Part shown: one piece after another, positions 1 through 11,433 of the stretch | Numbering within the stretch: position 1 is the first letter of the stretch | How the letters are laid out: each line of letters begins with the position of its first letter | Assembly: GCA_000697335.1 (NCBI GenBank) | Contig: JNEM01011998.1 | Coordinates: forward strand, 1-25,800 | DNA: 25,800 bases | DNA from: Conidiobolus incongruus B7586 | Taxonomy: Eukaryota; Entomophthoromycota; Entomophthoromycetes; Entomophthorales; Conidiobolaceae | Reading direction: 5' to 3' | Translations under genes and position numbers: made by a program | Notes under the pieces: generated by a model | The model's database searches: none | What the model saw: only the letters and a program-made list of their open reading frames with translations | What the model was told of the DNA's origin: nothing

Positions 1-377
1 TAGTTTTAATAATATTAAAATAAAAAACTTTTGATAATCATTATTTAGATTAAATATAATTAAATTTTTCTATAGATTTTTGATTAAAAAATATTTTAAA
101 TAAAAAATAATTATAAATAATTAATGTTTATATATTTAATTTAAAAATATTGATTATCTTATATATTTTTTATATAGTTAACTGTTTAAAATTAAAAATA
201 AGCTTAAAAATTCAGATATTAAAAATAATCCTTTTTTTCAAACTAATAATATAATTAAACAATCAGAATTAAAAATATTTTCTATTATTTTTATTTTAAA
301 ATAGTATTAATTATACCTTTTATATTTTGTTTATAATCTTTATATTTACTTGTATTCTTTAATTTATCCTTTATGTT
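1..377. other. AT-rich intergenic DNA, no gene seen
   Basis: Almost pure A/T sequence with short homopolymer runs. I could not read the amino-terminal half of the receptor relic that begins at 378 in this stretch, so that half is either deleted or decayed beyond recognition. Confidence 0.6.
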
Positions 378-825
378 ATGAGGTATAGTTATGATGATGC
401 AGTTATTGGAAGAGCTAAAATATCATATACAATGTCATCGAGACAACTTGGATAAGCTTATTTGCTACTAACCTTGGTATTATTTTTCTCATCATCAATA
501 TATGTAATTACTGGCTATGACATAGTTATGATTTATAAATATAAAAAATGCTTGAATCAGATCGATTTCGACATTCTCAAGGAGCAAGTATACAAAGAAT
601 ACAGATCAACGATCACCTAGTCATCAGTATATAATTTATTATTTACAATCGTATTATCAAGAAAATTATTCATTGTCTTTTAAGAACATTAAAAAAAGAA
701 AGGGAAGTGAAATAGATGCCGCTTTCAGTTTTATGTTACCCTTCTTCGTATTAGTCAACGCTGCTAATTTATTGTATACCAACATTGATGCGAAGATTGC
801 TGCTCCTTGGAATTTTGTAATATAA
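378..825 (+). pseudogene. Seven-transmembrane receptor relic, copy 1 (C-terminal half)
   Basis: This is a broken remnant of the receptor family also found at 4174-5065 and 7194-8075. It covers only the part from transmembrane segment 5 to the end. Shared landmarks are a hydrophobic segment ending in YKYKKCLNQ (copy 2 has AKYKQCLNQ), then LKEQVYKEYRSTIT (copy 2 KEKVYSECRSTVT), a hydrophobic segment 6, and a final segment with VNAANLLY (copy 2 VNAVTLLY). In-frame stops lie at 453-455 and 618-620, and another follows segment 6 before the reading frame is lost around 680-710; the last segment is again open to the stop at 823-825. The amino-terminal half is not recognisable. It is a host gene relic, not a functional gene. 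The family assignment rests on similarity to the other two copies. Confidence 0.75.
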
Positions 826-3322
826 TTTAAAAATAGTTTGATAAGTACAAATTTGCACTAAATTATTTTTACTATCAAACTTTTGTTTAAAAAATTACAT
901 TTGTTCAACTTTATAATAGATATTTTAGGTTAAATACCTTGTTTTCTAGTAATAAGTTTATATCAGCCTATTACGATTATATAGATGTATTCAAAATCAT
1001 TTCGATTTATTAGTTCTTTTTAAAGAATTGGTATTAATTGAGAGTTTCAGACTATAAATTGCAAATTAATTTGCTTTACTCATTATTAAAATATTCTTAA
1101 TTACTCAAATTTCTCAATTTGGATAATTAATGATTATAAATATTCCTGATTTCATTCAGTATCAATAGCGAAAACTTTATTTTTGAATTAATGGCATAGT
1201 TGTTTGTATTGAATTAATTATCAATATTAAGGTTAAGGCGTAACATATAATAGTTATTTTGTATTATTGACAGTTTTTATACAGTTTTTATAATTTACAT
1301 TGTAAATTTTGATTTAAAATTACCATAATTCCATTCAGTTTAAAAGATATATAATTATAATACTTAAAATTCTAATCCTTCATCATTGATTATTTTAATA
1401 TTTTTAGTGGAATAGATTAACTATACAAATAACAAATATTAGAATGAAATCATCACTTATCTAATTTTGTAAAAAATTAATTTATCAAGAATTATATACT
1501 GAAACGATTATGTTTTTGTTATTACCTCAATAATAATGGCTAAAACATAAAATCAGCATTACAAGTATTTAGTATTTTCAGAATATATTTACACATTCAT
1601 ATTTTGGTAATAACTATAGCTCAGTTGGATACTCAGGTTTGACGAAATTCATGAATAGAATTATGTTTATACAAAATTTTATTATTAAATAGTAATAAAA
1701 TATTCATAAATTGTTACCACTTTATATATCATAGTATTATACGAGCTTCAATAATATTTAATTAGTAATATCTATTTGAACTGTATTTTTCTATAATTTA
1801 ATGTAAACTAAGGGATCTAGGCAGTGTTATAAGGTTATTTTCAATATTTAGTAGAAAATAAGTTGTATAATATATTTTAAAATCCACATAATGCATATTC
1901 TATCTCAATAGATTATCACAGTTCAAATTCACTATATTATACCAAATTTCAATAAATCCTATAGAATACATTTAATAATCCAATTCGGATTTATATCAAT
2001 TAATAGTAAATTATAATTTTTTGATTGAAAATCAAAGCATTTGAAACACAGTGATTAAAAGTATTAATTATTTGCAACAAATGTTTAAATTATTATTAAT
2101 GTTTTAATTCATACTGCCTAGAATAAAAATGATAATGGTTAATAAAATAATCATATAATAATTAACAAGATATTAAATATTGTTTGCAAAATTTTAATTT
2201 TTACATAAGAAAAATTATAAAAAATGGTTTACAAAAATAAATTAAATTTGTTATCTATGATTATCATATGATATATAGATATGTTTAATATTTTAATAGG
2301 ATGAATATTATACAATATATTTTTAAAAATATTAAAAATACAAAATTTTAGACTTTTATTAGATTAAATTTGACTCAAAATATATATTTAGTAGATTAAT
2401 AGTTAAATTAAATGAATATTGTAAGTAAATTCAAGTTATTAGTGAAATAATTGTGGTTGTATTGAAAATCAAATATAATTCAACTGGGTAACTTTTTTCT
2501 TTATCAATTATCATTATCGAAATTGGTTATATATATTAAATATATTAATCAATATAGTTTTCAAAAAATTAGAATCTTTTTTCATTATATCCAATTAAAA
2601 TAATCCATTTAATATTATAAGATTATTCTGTCAAATTTGAACTTTTTAACTTTATAGAACTTATGACAAGTAGTATATATTATATCAATGATTTACAGTT
2701 AATATTTTTAATTTAAATTTTTAGCAATTGTAAAATTCAATGACAGATAATTGAAGTTTTGATTTGGATTCTAATCTTGAGATAAATAGGGCTCAATTGG
2801 TATTAAGCTATTATGGATTTAAATTTCATTTTAAAGCGGGTTATTTTAAGAGCTTTAAAACCATCAAATCTTCAATATAACATAATGAAATGAAGGTTGA
2901 AATAGTGTGTAGGATATATTTTATTGAATAATACCATTAAAGTAATTCATTTTTCGTACATTAGTTCATACAAAATAACTACCAACAATTTGATTTAAAA
3001 TCAATTATTTGAGTTGACTGGGGGAAGGTGTATATTTTATATAATTTCAAATGATAAATAACAAAAATATTGATTTCAACTAACTTAAAATTTATAATTC
3101 AGGACAATTATTTATTTACAAATAAATAAATATATTAATAAATTTTAATAATGATTAATATATTTGATTTTCAGGAAATTATATAAGCTTTTTTAACAAG
3201 TATTATTAATAATTAAAAGTTTTTCAATATCTTAAAACCCAGTACTAATTCTCTAATTTGAATTAAAAATGGAAAAGATAAATAATATATTCTAAAATTA
3301 ATAATTTACAATTTTGATTTTA
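826..3322. other. AT-rich intergenic DNA, no gene seen
   Basis: About 2.5 kb of very AT-rich sequence without a convincing reading frame, RNA gene or repeat array. A short tRNA-like word near 1618-1630 (tagctcagttgg) has no matching stems and is not a tRNA. Strongly decayed material could be hidden here. Confidence 0.5.
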
Positions 3323-3793
3323 AGAGTATTGTCACAAACCGAGTGGCTTACCAAAATTAAATTCTCACGTGTCCCCCAAACAGGTGGCTATAGTGTCGAG
3401 TGAGTTCCCCTGCTTGGCCCCGAACAGCAACTAGCACGGGATCTACCTAACCCCGTCAAGAATGGATCCGCTAAGGACTATAAAAACTTTACAAATTCAC
3501 TAATAAAAGATGACAAATTGGTTACTATCAAATTAGGCAATCAACGGTTGGTCGATTCATTTAATTTTAAAAATGTTTATTTTGGTTCAGTTGATCCAGA
3601 CAAAATGTCCGAATTAGCTCTAATAGTTCCCAGAATAACTCCATACAATGAAGCAGTCAGGGTTCATTTGGCTACCCAGCTTGTAGCTGCTGCTCCTCAT
3701 ATGGTAGGAAAAGTGCTCGTCTATTTGGAGACTCCGTCCTTCAAAACGGTAATGGAAACCGGACTGTCGTTTTTACTTGAGTCAATAAAATTC
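3323..3793 (+). pseudogene. Unrecognised coding relic
   Basis: An island of clearly protein-like sequence with much higher GC than the DNA on either side. The main open part translates to about 110 residues, with stretches such as KLGNQRLVDSFNFKNVYFG, VDPDKMSELALIVPRITPYN and HLATQLVAAAPHMVGKVLVY. Plausible coding sequence in the same frame extends further upstream. There is no convincing ATG at the start, and the 3' end runs abruptly into AT-rich DNA near 3790, so it reads as a broken fragment. I do not recognise the family. It could be a host gene fragment or part of a mobile element; the isolated island with sharp edges slightly favours a mobile element. No function is assigned. Confidence 0.5.
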
Positions 3794-4173
3794 ATGAATA
3801 AATTATCAATTTTTAATCAAATATACCTAGTAATTAAATTTTAAATTTCAAATTAATCAGGTAATTTAAAAAGTTTAATATTGAGACAAAATTTCTTTTG
3901 AAATTAATAAACCTATGATTTTCAACTTATATTTGAAAAGATTATTAAAAAATAATCAAACATTAGATAATTTATAATATTTATTAATATTTCAAATTCT
4001 ATTCTCTTATGCCTCTTTTGAATTCAATTTTTATTTTTAAACGATTACTGTTTTCCATTTTAATAGTGTATTTGTTTAATGATACTACAATTTAAAGTGT
4101 ATTACTTAAATTTAGAAAAATATTTTTAATAAATTATGACTAGTGAAATAAAATACTAACTTTTAATTATATA
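3794..4173. other. AT-rich spacer, no gene seen
   Basis: AT-rich DNA between the unrecognised relic and receptor copy 2. It would have held the promoter and 5' leader of copy 2; no specific element can be picked out. Confidence 0.5.
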
Positions 4174-5065
4174 CTGCATGAAAGCGTAAGGACAGGAATG
4201 TTAGTGCATTTTTTCATATGTGCAATGTTTGGATTTATTATAAATACTACGATCCTCTCAATATTGATGGAGAAATTGAAGAAAAAGGCACATGTTGATA
4301 TTAAGCTATGTATGTTTGTAGCCATAACGGATATTTCTGTTTCTTTATGTTTATTATTTCGGTCTATATTTACAAAATTTCCTTATAATTTAATTCAAAT
4401 ACATTCTGGATGGTGCAAGTTCGATGTCTTAACAAGGTTCTCAAATCCTAGTCTTTTCTGACTATAGTTTAGGAATTATGAGTATTGAGAGATTTTTGTT
4501 AATCTGTTTTAACTTTCAAATGCCATTTTATTTTTGGGCTGTGCTCATTATGTTAACTTGGACACCACAATATATAATGGTTATTATTAGTGTTTGCCAA
4601 GATATACAAATTTTGGTTAGGATAAGTTTATTGCACTGTTCTTCCTAAAGGTGCTGGATACGGTATTTTTCTATTTGCCACAATTATGTTTGTTGTTTCA
4701 TTTTTAAGCGTTTTAATTGGTTATTTCGGTATCATGATCGCCAAATATAAGCAATGTCTTAATCAACTTAATTTGAATATACCTAAAGAGAAAGTCTATA
4801 GCGAATGCAGATCTACAGTTACAAAATCTCTATTATATATTTCGTTATTTACACTTGTATTTTCCGGCAAAATTTACTCATTTACATACGAACTAGTCAC
4901 CGGGAACAAGCGAACAATATTAATGAATACAATATCTACCTGCTTACTATCTTGCTCGCCAACTGTCAATGCTGTTACCCTTTTATATATGAACAAGATG
5001 TGAGAACTCAGTTCATGAAAACCTTATCTTGTATCAAATCAAAGCTGATGAATTTTAGAATCTAG
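4174..5065 (+). pseudogene. Seven-transmembrane receptor relic, copy 2 (best preserved)
   Basis: Nearly full-length remnant of a rhodopsin-type (class A-like) seven-helix receptor of about 290 residues. Segments in order: TM1 (MLVHFFICAMFGFIINTTIL), TM2 (MFVAITDISVSLCLLF), a loop cysteine before TM3 (GWCKFD), the TM3 end MSIERFLLICF where ERF sits at the DRY position, TM4 with a central Trp (FWAVLIMLTW), TM5 (VVSFLSVLIGYFGIMI), TM6 (SLLYISLFTLVFSG), and TM7 with SPTVNAVTLLY at the NPxxY position. A basic tail ends KSKLMNFRI. The frame changes near 4440-4460, near 4615-4630 and near 4990, so no single frame spans it. Alignment with copy 3 suggests the original start codon lay at 4174-4176, where CTG now stands; the ATG at 4198 is internal. 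Introns do not explain the frame changes, because the sequence aligns continuously with copy 3 across the first two. Ligand and G protein are unknown. Confidence 0.8.
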
Positions 5066-7193
5066 ATATATCTTATACAAATTAATCTGACATCACTAAT
5101 GTGTTTTTAACTTGGTTATTAGTAAAATATTTTGATATTTCAAATTTGTGGTATAAGAATTTTATTAAAGTATCAATAATATAACTTTATTATTAATAAA
5201 ATATTTAACAAATTATTTCAGAGAAAAGATATTTTTGAATTACAATTCTAGTTAATATAGAAACCTAAATTTCAATTTCAAATTAAATAATTGAAAGATT
5301 AATGTAGTAAACCAAGTATTTTACATTCATAGACTCAAGTAACAAAATTTATTAATAAACCATCTAACCAAATAAATATAGAGTTTAGTTATTTAAGTAT
5401 TAAGATAACTTATATTAATTTCATTAGATGCTATATTTTTAAACTTTATAAAATTATATTTGAAAATGTATCAAGTAACACCATAATATGGATAATTCTT
5501 GATTATTGAGAATTAGAGATTAAAACAAGATGTCTATAGTCTATGAGAGGAATAATATTATCTTTTTTTATTGAGAATTTTATTAAATTTGTAAATTAAA
5601 TTACAAAAATATAATTAACTAATTTGATTACAATTAATAATATATTCAGTTGAAATCAGTTATTAAAACATTTGGAATGTTATTATAAATATTTAATAAA
5701 TCAAATTATTATAGTCTATTTGTAAGTAATTTATCATAAAAAGTATTGGTTAATTTTGATTTTCTTTATTAATATACAAATTATAAATCTATAATTTATA
5801 ATAAATAACTTGGTATTTAATGGCGCTCTACCCATTTGTTTGAAATCAATCGAATGAATTTAATATTGAAGATAATATATTATCTGATAAAATTGCATAG
5901 GTTTATTCTAGTACAATATTGAATTTAAAATATTTAGGTTTAAGTTTTGAATATTCAATCAAAACTATAATTTTGAAATATACTGTAAATTGAATATATA
6001 TATTGCATTATATTGAAAAACTTTAATATTAACCACAATACATATTAAAAAATTACTGTAGTTTATAATATCTGATACAGATTTATAACTTTTCATAATA
6101 TCAAACTTTAAATTTAGATTTATTCAATTAACCTAATTTAATTATAGATTGAAATAAAAATATGGATTTTTATATATCTAAAAAATACCATTTTGGACTC
6201 AATATTATGAATCAAATAGCTCAGTATTTTTGATAAAATGCATTATATTAAATAAAATCAAAAATTGAATATATATAGTTATATTTACTCCTTTCTCTTA
6301 CTACTCAAAATATCATCCAATTATTTTATAGTTTAAGGTATAAGGGACCTTAAACACAATAAATTGATAGTCTTTATATTTAAATTTTATTATTCATTAT
6401 TATCATTTGATAAATACATATAAATATATATATATTTTATTTTATATTTTTTTATCAAAGAATTATCTAATTAAAAATTCCTTATTGATTTATATATATA
6501 TATATATATAATATTTATCGTTTTATTAAGGATATTATTTTTTGTTTGAACAGGATGAAATTATTATATATTGTTACTTTTCAAACTTTGAATTTGATAT
6601 TTATTTTTCATATTTCTAACAGAGATTATTAGTAATATTTATTATTTTAATTATTTATCTTTATAATTTTGATAATTATCATAAATTAGCTATTAATTTC
6701 ATAATATTTGAATTATTAGAGATCAAAAGATTATTAATAAATTGAAAAACATATATTAAACTATGTCAATATAAAATACAATATCAATAATATACTTTGA
6801 GCTAACAATCAACTTTGTTTAGAAACTCTATGGATTTTTTTTTAATATTCAATATTTATGACAATATATTATTATAAAAAATATAGTAAATATTTTGGTA
6901 AAATATCTATTATTATGATCCTATTATGGATTATCCAATTTGATTAAAATTTTTTATTGGCTCTAATGGGCTTGATTAAACTATTATTATAAATCAGAGT
7001 TAAAATATGAAATCTTATATATAAACTATAATTGGATAATTATGTATAATCATTAAAACATAATTCATTTAATAAAAAAATAAATATTCTGAAAATTCTA
7101 TATTGAAGTTATTATAAATTTCACTTATAATCATTGTATATAAGCTATTAAATTATATTGATCTTACAAATGACTGAAATGAATAGTGGAGCT
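5066..7193. other. AT-rich intergenic DNA, no gene seen
   Basis: About 2.1 kb of AT-rich DNA between receptor copies 2 and 3. It holds a (TA)n tract near 6491-6510 and a small GC-richer word near 5821-5836 (tggcgctctacccatt) that I could not assign. No reading frame or RNA gene is supported. Confidence 0.5.
6491..6510. repeat. (TA)10 microsatellite
   Basis: Ten uninterrupted TA units followed by further A/T sequence. Simple repeat in an AT-rich spacer. Confidence 0.9.
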
Positions 7194-8075
7194 ATGAATG
7201 AAAGTTAAAGAACTGAAACGAAGATACATATATTCTTTTGTTCTGTAATTAGATTAATTTTTAAATTTTTAATCCTATCTATATTGATTAAGAAATTGAG
7301 GAAAGCACATAATGAAATTGAGCTATATACTTTCGTAGCTCTTATAAGTGTAGTTTTGTCTATGTGTTATCTATACTGCTCGATTTATACAAAATTTCCT
7401 TATAACTTAATTGAAGTACATCCAAATTGGTGAAAATTTCACATGAATACAGCTTCACTGCTCATATTGGATTCAGGATATAGTTTAGGAATGAGACAAG
7501 ACAGATTTCTTTTGATTTGTTTCAACATTCAAATGTCTTTGTATTTTTGAGCTTTGGTGATTGCGATATCTTGGCTACCTCATTATACTTTCGCTTGTAT
7601 TGGTATATATCATGATCGCCAGATAATGGTAAAGATAAAATTTATTGTACCCTGATACCTAAAGGCTCCTGTTAGGTTGTATATGCAATTGTAAGACCAT
7701 ATCCTTTTTACCCATTGCGAGCGTTTTAATTATCTATACAAGTATTATGATTGTGAAATGTAGACAAATTTTTAATCTAACTTCAATATACCCAAAGAGT
7801 AGATGTATAGGGAATATTATTATACCTTATCTAAATCATTACTTTATATCATATTTCAATTGATAGTATTTTCTGGCAAACTTTACACTTTATAATACGA
7901 GATTATCACAGGGAATAAGCAAGCAATATAAATAGACACGATTGCTACGTGTCTAGTGTTTTGCTCTCCAACTGTTATTGGAGCTATTTTATTGTATATG
8001 AAACAAGTTGCGAGAGATCCATTCATTGAATTGTCCAGTCAGATTAAATCAAAAATGATGAATTTCAGAAATTAA
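7194..8075 (+). pseudogene. Seven-transmembrane receptor relic, copy 3 (full length, heavily broken)
   Basis: Full-length remnant of the same receptor family. It starts at an ATG (MNES) and ends KSKMMNFRN, matching KSKLMNFRI of copy 2. Family landmarks are TM1-TM2 with KLRKAHNEIELYTF, the loop IYTKFPYNLIEVHPNW, GYSLGM followed by QDRFLLICFN at the end of TM3 (a DRF form of the DRY motif), a TM4-5 region with ISWLPHYTF, and TM7 with FCSPTVIGAILLYM. In-frame stops include 7206-7208, 7431-7433, 7548-7550 (TGG to TGA compared with copy 2), 7800-7802 and 7893-7895, and the frame shifts near 7655 and near 7780. The stop density shows it is older or faster decaying than copy 2. This is a host gene relic. 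Confidence 0.8.
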
Positions 8076-9138
8076 TGGATTTGATATCATATTTATTATC
8101 GATGACTGGTAATAGAATAATTAATTTATATTATAATAGAATATTTTGTTTATATTATCGTTAGCTATTAATCATTCAATCGATATCACTTTATGAATAC
8201 AGTTGCAGAGTATTTTTGGATACTTTAAACTCGAGCTAGTAATTAATTGAGGAATCTGATCTCCGTATTATTGAAAAAAAAACGTATTAATTATTAAATT
8301 ACTATTTTCAGACAAGCTATGTGATTTTATACCTTATACCTCATACTTAAATTGAATAAAGTTGATATTTTATTTTCAAATCATTAATAGTAGTTAACGT
8401 AGCCAATAATGAAAAAGATTTAATTGAAAATTTTGTCATAAAAAATCATTCCATTTTTCAAAGTTATAGTTTTGTTTCAAGTATATTTGAATTTTGTCTG
8501 AAATAATTAAAGTTACTTTTTATGATATCTGAATGGTAATGACCTTATTAAATACTTATTAATTCAATTAATTCAATTGATAGGTTAAATATACTGTTTT
8601 CTTATATTTTAAAATCTCTTTTAGCTAAACTTAAAAATGATATATTCAAGTAAAAATTCTGGAAGCAAACATGACTGAGTGATAAAAACCAAAAATTAAT
8701 TTTTATAATCGCTATTCAATCCAATATTTTATAGATCTTTATCCTGTTTATTTTATGTTATACTGAGTATAATATATATTATTATTCAAGAGATTAAAAA
8801 ATACCTTTGTAATTTTTCAAAACCTTTGCTAACTTTAAAATAAATAAAATAATTACTCAAAAATCAATTTAGTTCTGTTGATCTAAACCAAAATGCCAAT
8901 TATAAGCTCAGTAATTAATAATATCCTTATTATATTATTGTATACAATTTAACTATTTAAATTATATTATATAATACATGAATTCAGAAACATTTTTATT
9001 CACTTTTATCAAAATTATAACTATTTATTAATCCAAATGAAGATTAAAATGATCAGAAACCCATAATTGATTTATTGAAAACTAAAAAGTACATAATCTT
9101 CATAACGTGATTGTGAATAAACAAAATATCAATATAAA
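8076..9138. other. AT-rich intergenic DNA upstream of the NDUFAF5-like gene
   Basis: No gene recognised. The 3' part must contain the promoter of the gene starting at 9139, but base composition makes TATA-like words meaningless here. Confidence 0.5.
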
Positions 9139-10128
9139 ATGATATTCAAATCATTGTTAAAATCTAGAAAATATATTTTAAATAATTTCAACCGAAAAAC
9201 TAATTTCCCTTCAACGTTGTATAAAGTCTACTCAACAAGTGCTCCTTATGAAGTATTTGATAGAGAGGCCAAAAAATTTCAGAGAGATTGGGCTGCATCT
9301 AAAAAAGAATTATCGCGTCAGGTTGACTATTTGAGAGATGAAGTAGCTCAAAGCTTGATTGATCGTTTATTGCTCATTAAGAGAAAATACCCTACAATTG
9401 TTGATTTGGGCGCTGGTTCAGGCCATATTGCTAAATTTATGGATCCTACCATTACTCAAAAGGTAATCAATTGTGAGCTCTCGCCCAAGTTATTGTATCG
9501 TGATGAAGATCAGCCCTACGAAGTTGAGGTCGAAAGAATGGTTGTTGATGAAGAATATCTCCCATTCCAAGAGAATTCTTTGGATATTATTATGAGTAGC
9601 ATGTCCCTCCACTGGGTCAATGACTTACCAGGTACTTTGATCCAGATTAAAAAGAGTTTGAAACCTGATGGTGTTTTTTTGGGTGCTATGATTGGAGGTG
9701 ACTCTTTATTCGAACTTAGGACTTCTCTTCAATTGGCTGAATTGGAAAGAGGTGGTGGTATGACGCCACGAGTCTCCCCATTCGCAGAAAGTAGAGATGT
9801 AGTTAATTTAATGAATAGGGCTGGTTTCGCTTTATCCACCGTTGATATTGATGAAATTGTTATTAATTATCCTAGTATGTTTGAATTAATTGATGATTTG
9901 CAACTTATGGGCGAAAGCAACTCTGTATTGGTTCGTCACCCCTTTATCAAGAGAGATACACTGATGGCTGCTGCTTCCATATATCAAGCTGCTCATGGTA
10001 ATGAAGATGGAACAGTTCCCGCTACCTTCCAAATTATTCATATGATCGGCTGGAAGCCAGATCCTTCTCAACCCAAACCCTTGGCTCCTGGTTCAGCCAA
10101 AGCCTCACTCAAAGATGCTATTGAATAA
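9139..10128 (+). CDS. NDUFAF5: NDUFAF5-like mitochondrial methyltransferase-fold protein (complex I assembly)
   Basis: A 329-residue, intronless, class I SAM-binding protein of the NDUFAF5 family. Family members act in the mitochondrial matrix and hydroxylate an arginine of the NDUFS7/PSST subunit early in complex I assembly. The first ~35 residues are rich in K, R, N and S with no acidic residue (MIFKSLLKSRKYILNNF...YSTSAP), which fits a mitochondrial presequence. The SAM-binding motif VDLGAGSGH lies at residues 88-96. The family signatures SMSLHWVNDLPG, LKPDGVFLGAMIGGDSLFEL, MFELIDDLQLMGESN and ATFQIIHMIGWK follow in order and at the usual spacing. Length is close to the human protein (345 residues). 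The ATG at 9139 is chosen because the presequence starts there and DNA upstream is non-coding. Its presence implies a functional respiratory complex I. Confidence 0.95.
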   Translation: MIFKSLLKSRKYILNNFNRKTNFPSTLYKVYSTSAPYEVFDREAKKFQRDWAASKKELSRQVDYLRDEVAQSLIDRLLLIKRKYPTIVDLGAGSGHIAKFMDPTITQKVINCELSPKLLYRDEDQPYEVEVERMVVDEEYLPFQENSLDIIMSSMSLHWVNDLPGTLIQIKKSLKPDGVFLGAMIGGDSLFELRTSLQLAELERGGGMTPRVSPFAESRDVVNLMNRAGFALSTVDIDEIVINYPSMFELIDDLQLMGESNSVLVRHPFIKRDTLMAAASIYQAAHGNEDGTVPATFQIIHMIGWKPDPSQPKPLAPGSAKASLKDAIE

Positions 10129-10185
10129 CAATATCTTAAGACTAAATTTAAGTATCAAACACTTATACATTAATTCTTATAACAA

Positions 10186-10191
10186 AATAAA
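10186..10191 (+). terminator. Possible poly(A) signal of the NDUFAF5-like gene
   Basis: An AATAAA hexamer lies about 58 bases after the stop codon. In such AT-rich DNA it can arise by chance, so the position relative to the gene is the only support. Confidence 0.3.
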
Positions 10192-11433
10192 TGCTAATAT
10201 AATTTTAATTTCAGGATTTTATTATTATAAAATTATACCATTTTTATCGAAATATTAAACTATTATATTTATATTCATATTTACATTATTTTTTATAAAC
10301 TTATTCCGAAAATTTCAAATATTTTTAATATATTTTTCAATTGAATACTACAATATAATAATATTGGTACAAAATTTTAATACTATTTCTTAATACTATC
10401 CTATTATATTAAGCTCTTCCTAAATTATTTAAATTAAACTTAATTAAAGTATACAAACATTTAAATAATGAGTAACATAATATTTGATTATTAATGTTTG
10501 ACTATTATCAAAAATATATTTATCCATTTCATCATTGAATACTATAAAATCAAAAATTTGTTTCAAAAATTATGAATATGAAGGAATTACAAATTCTCAA
10601 AAATGATGAAAAAATAAATAGTAAATTAAATGTGATAAATATATGCAATAAATATTATTAAATAATAGTCAATTCACCAAAGTTATTCTTGGCAATATTG
10701 AATATGATCATTGATAAAATTTTTAAAACATACTAATTTAAGCTATTATATTAAATAAAGTAAATATATATTTTGTATTCAAATCAAAAGATTTACCATT
10801 TGTTTAATTATAAACTATATTAATTTAAGAATATATTCAAACGTAATAAACATTCACTATGAGTATCAGTATTGTAGAACCCATCTTTGATAATATTTGA
10901 ATGATTGGAATTATGAAACAATTAGATGATATACACTTGACAACTTTAATAATCGAATTGAACCAATCAAATTAGAGCTTAATTTGAAACCATCAACTTA
11001 ATTTTCAGCAATTGTTTATGAAACTTGAGTTCAATAAAGAGATATTAGTGAAATTGAAATTTAGTGGAGAATCAAATCTTTGAAACGTATTTGTAACTAT
11101 TTCAATTGTTCTCAAATGGTAAAGAGGTTTCCCTCAAGAGTACCACGATTATTATGAGATATTCATATATAAGCTTATTAGATCAGCTAGTGGAATACCT
11201 TGATAAAATATCATTCCTATAACATTTCATTATATGTTGACCTGGTCTTAGATTATTTTTTTTGTTTTTCAGACCTGGGCATTTTTGTATAATACTTAAT
11301 TAATCATTTTTATATTCTTTCATACAATATTATAAGCCATATATCTATATTATCAATATTACAAAAGTTATATTAAAACATTTTTGATCAATTAATTACT
11401 TGATATCACTAATTATCATTAATATTGATCGTG
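10192..11433. other. Intergenic DNA between NDUFAF5-like gene and chitinase gene
   Basis: About 1.2 kb without a supported gene. The 3' third (about 10860-11280) is less extreme in composition than the rest and may be the chitinase promoter. It contains the direct repeat gacctgg (around 11238 and 11272) separated by a T-rich stretch; its role is unknown. Confidence 0.45.

Noticed and set aside
1615-1690. tRNA-like word tagctcagttgg
   Set aside because: There is no matching D stem, no anticodon stem, no TTCGAAT-type T loop and no acceptor pairing, so it is a chance match.
11425-11433. Upstream extension of the chitinase frame to 11425
   Set aside because: The three extra codons contain no ATG (TTG, ATC, GTG). 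The ATG at 11434 gives a clean signal peptide.
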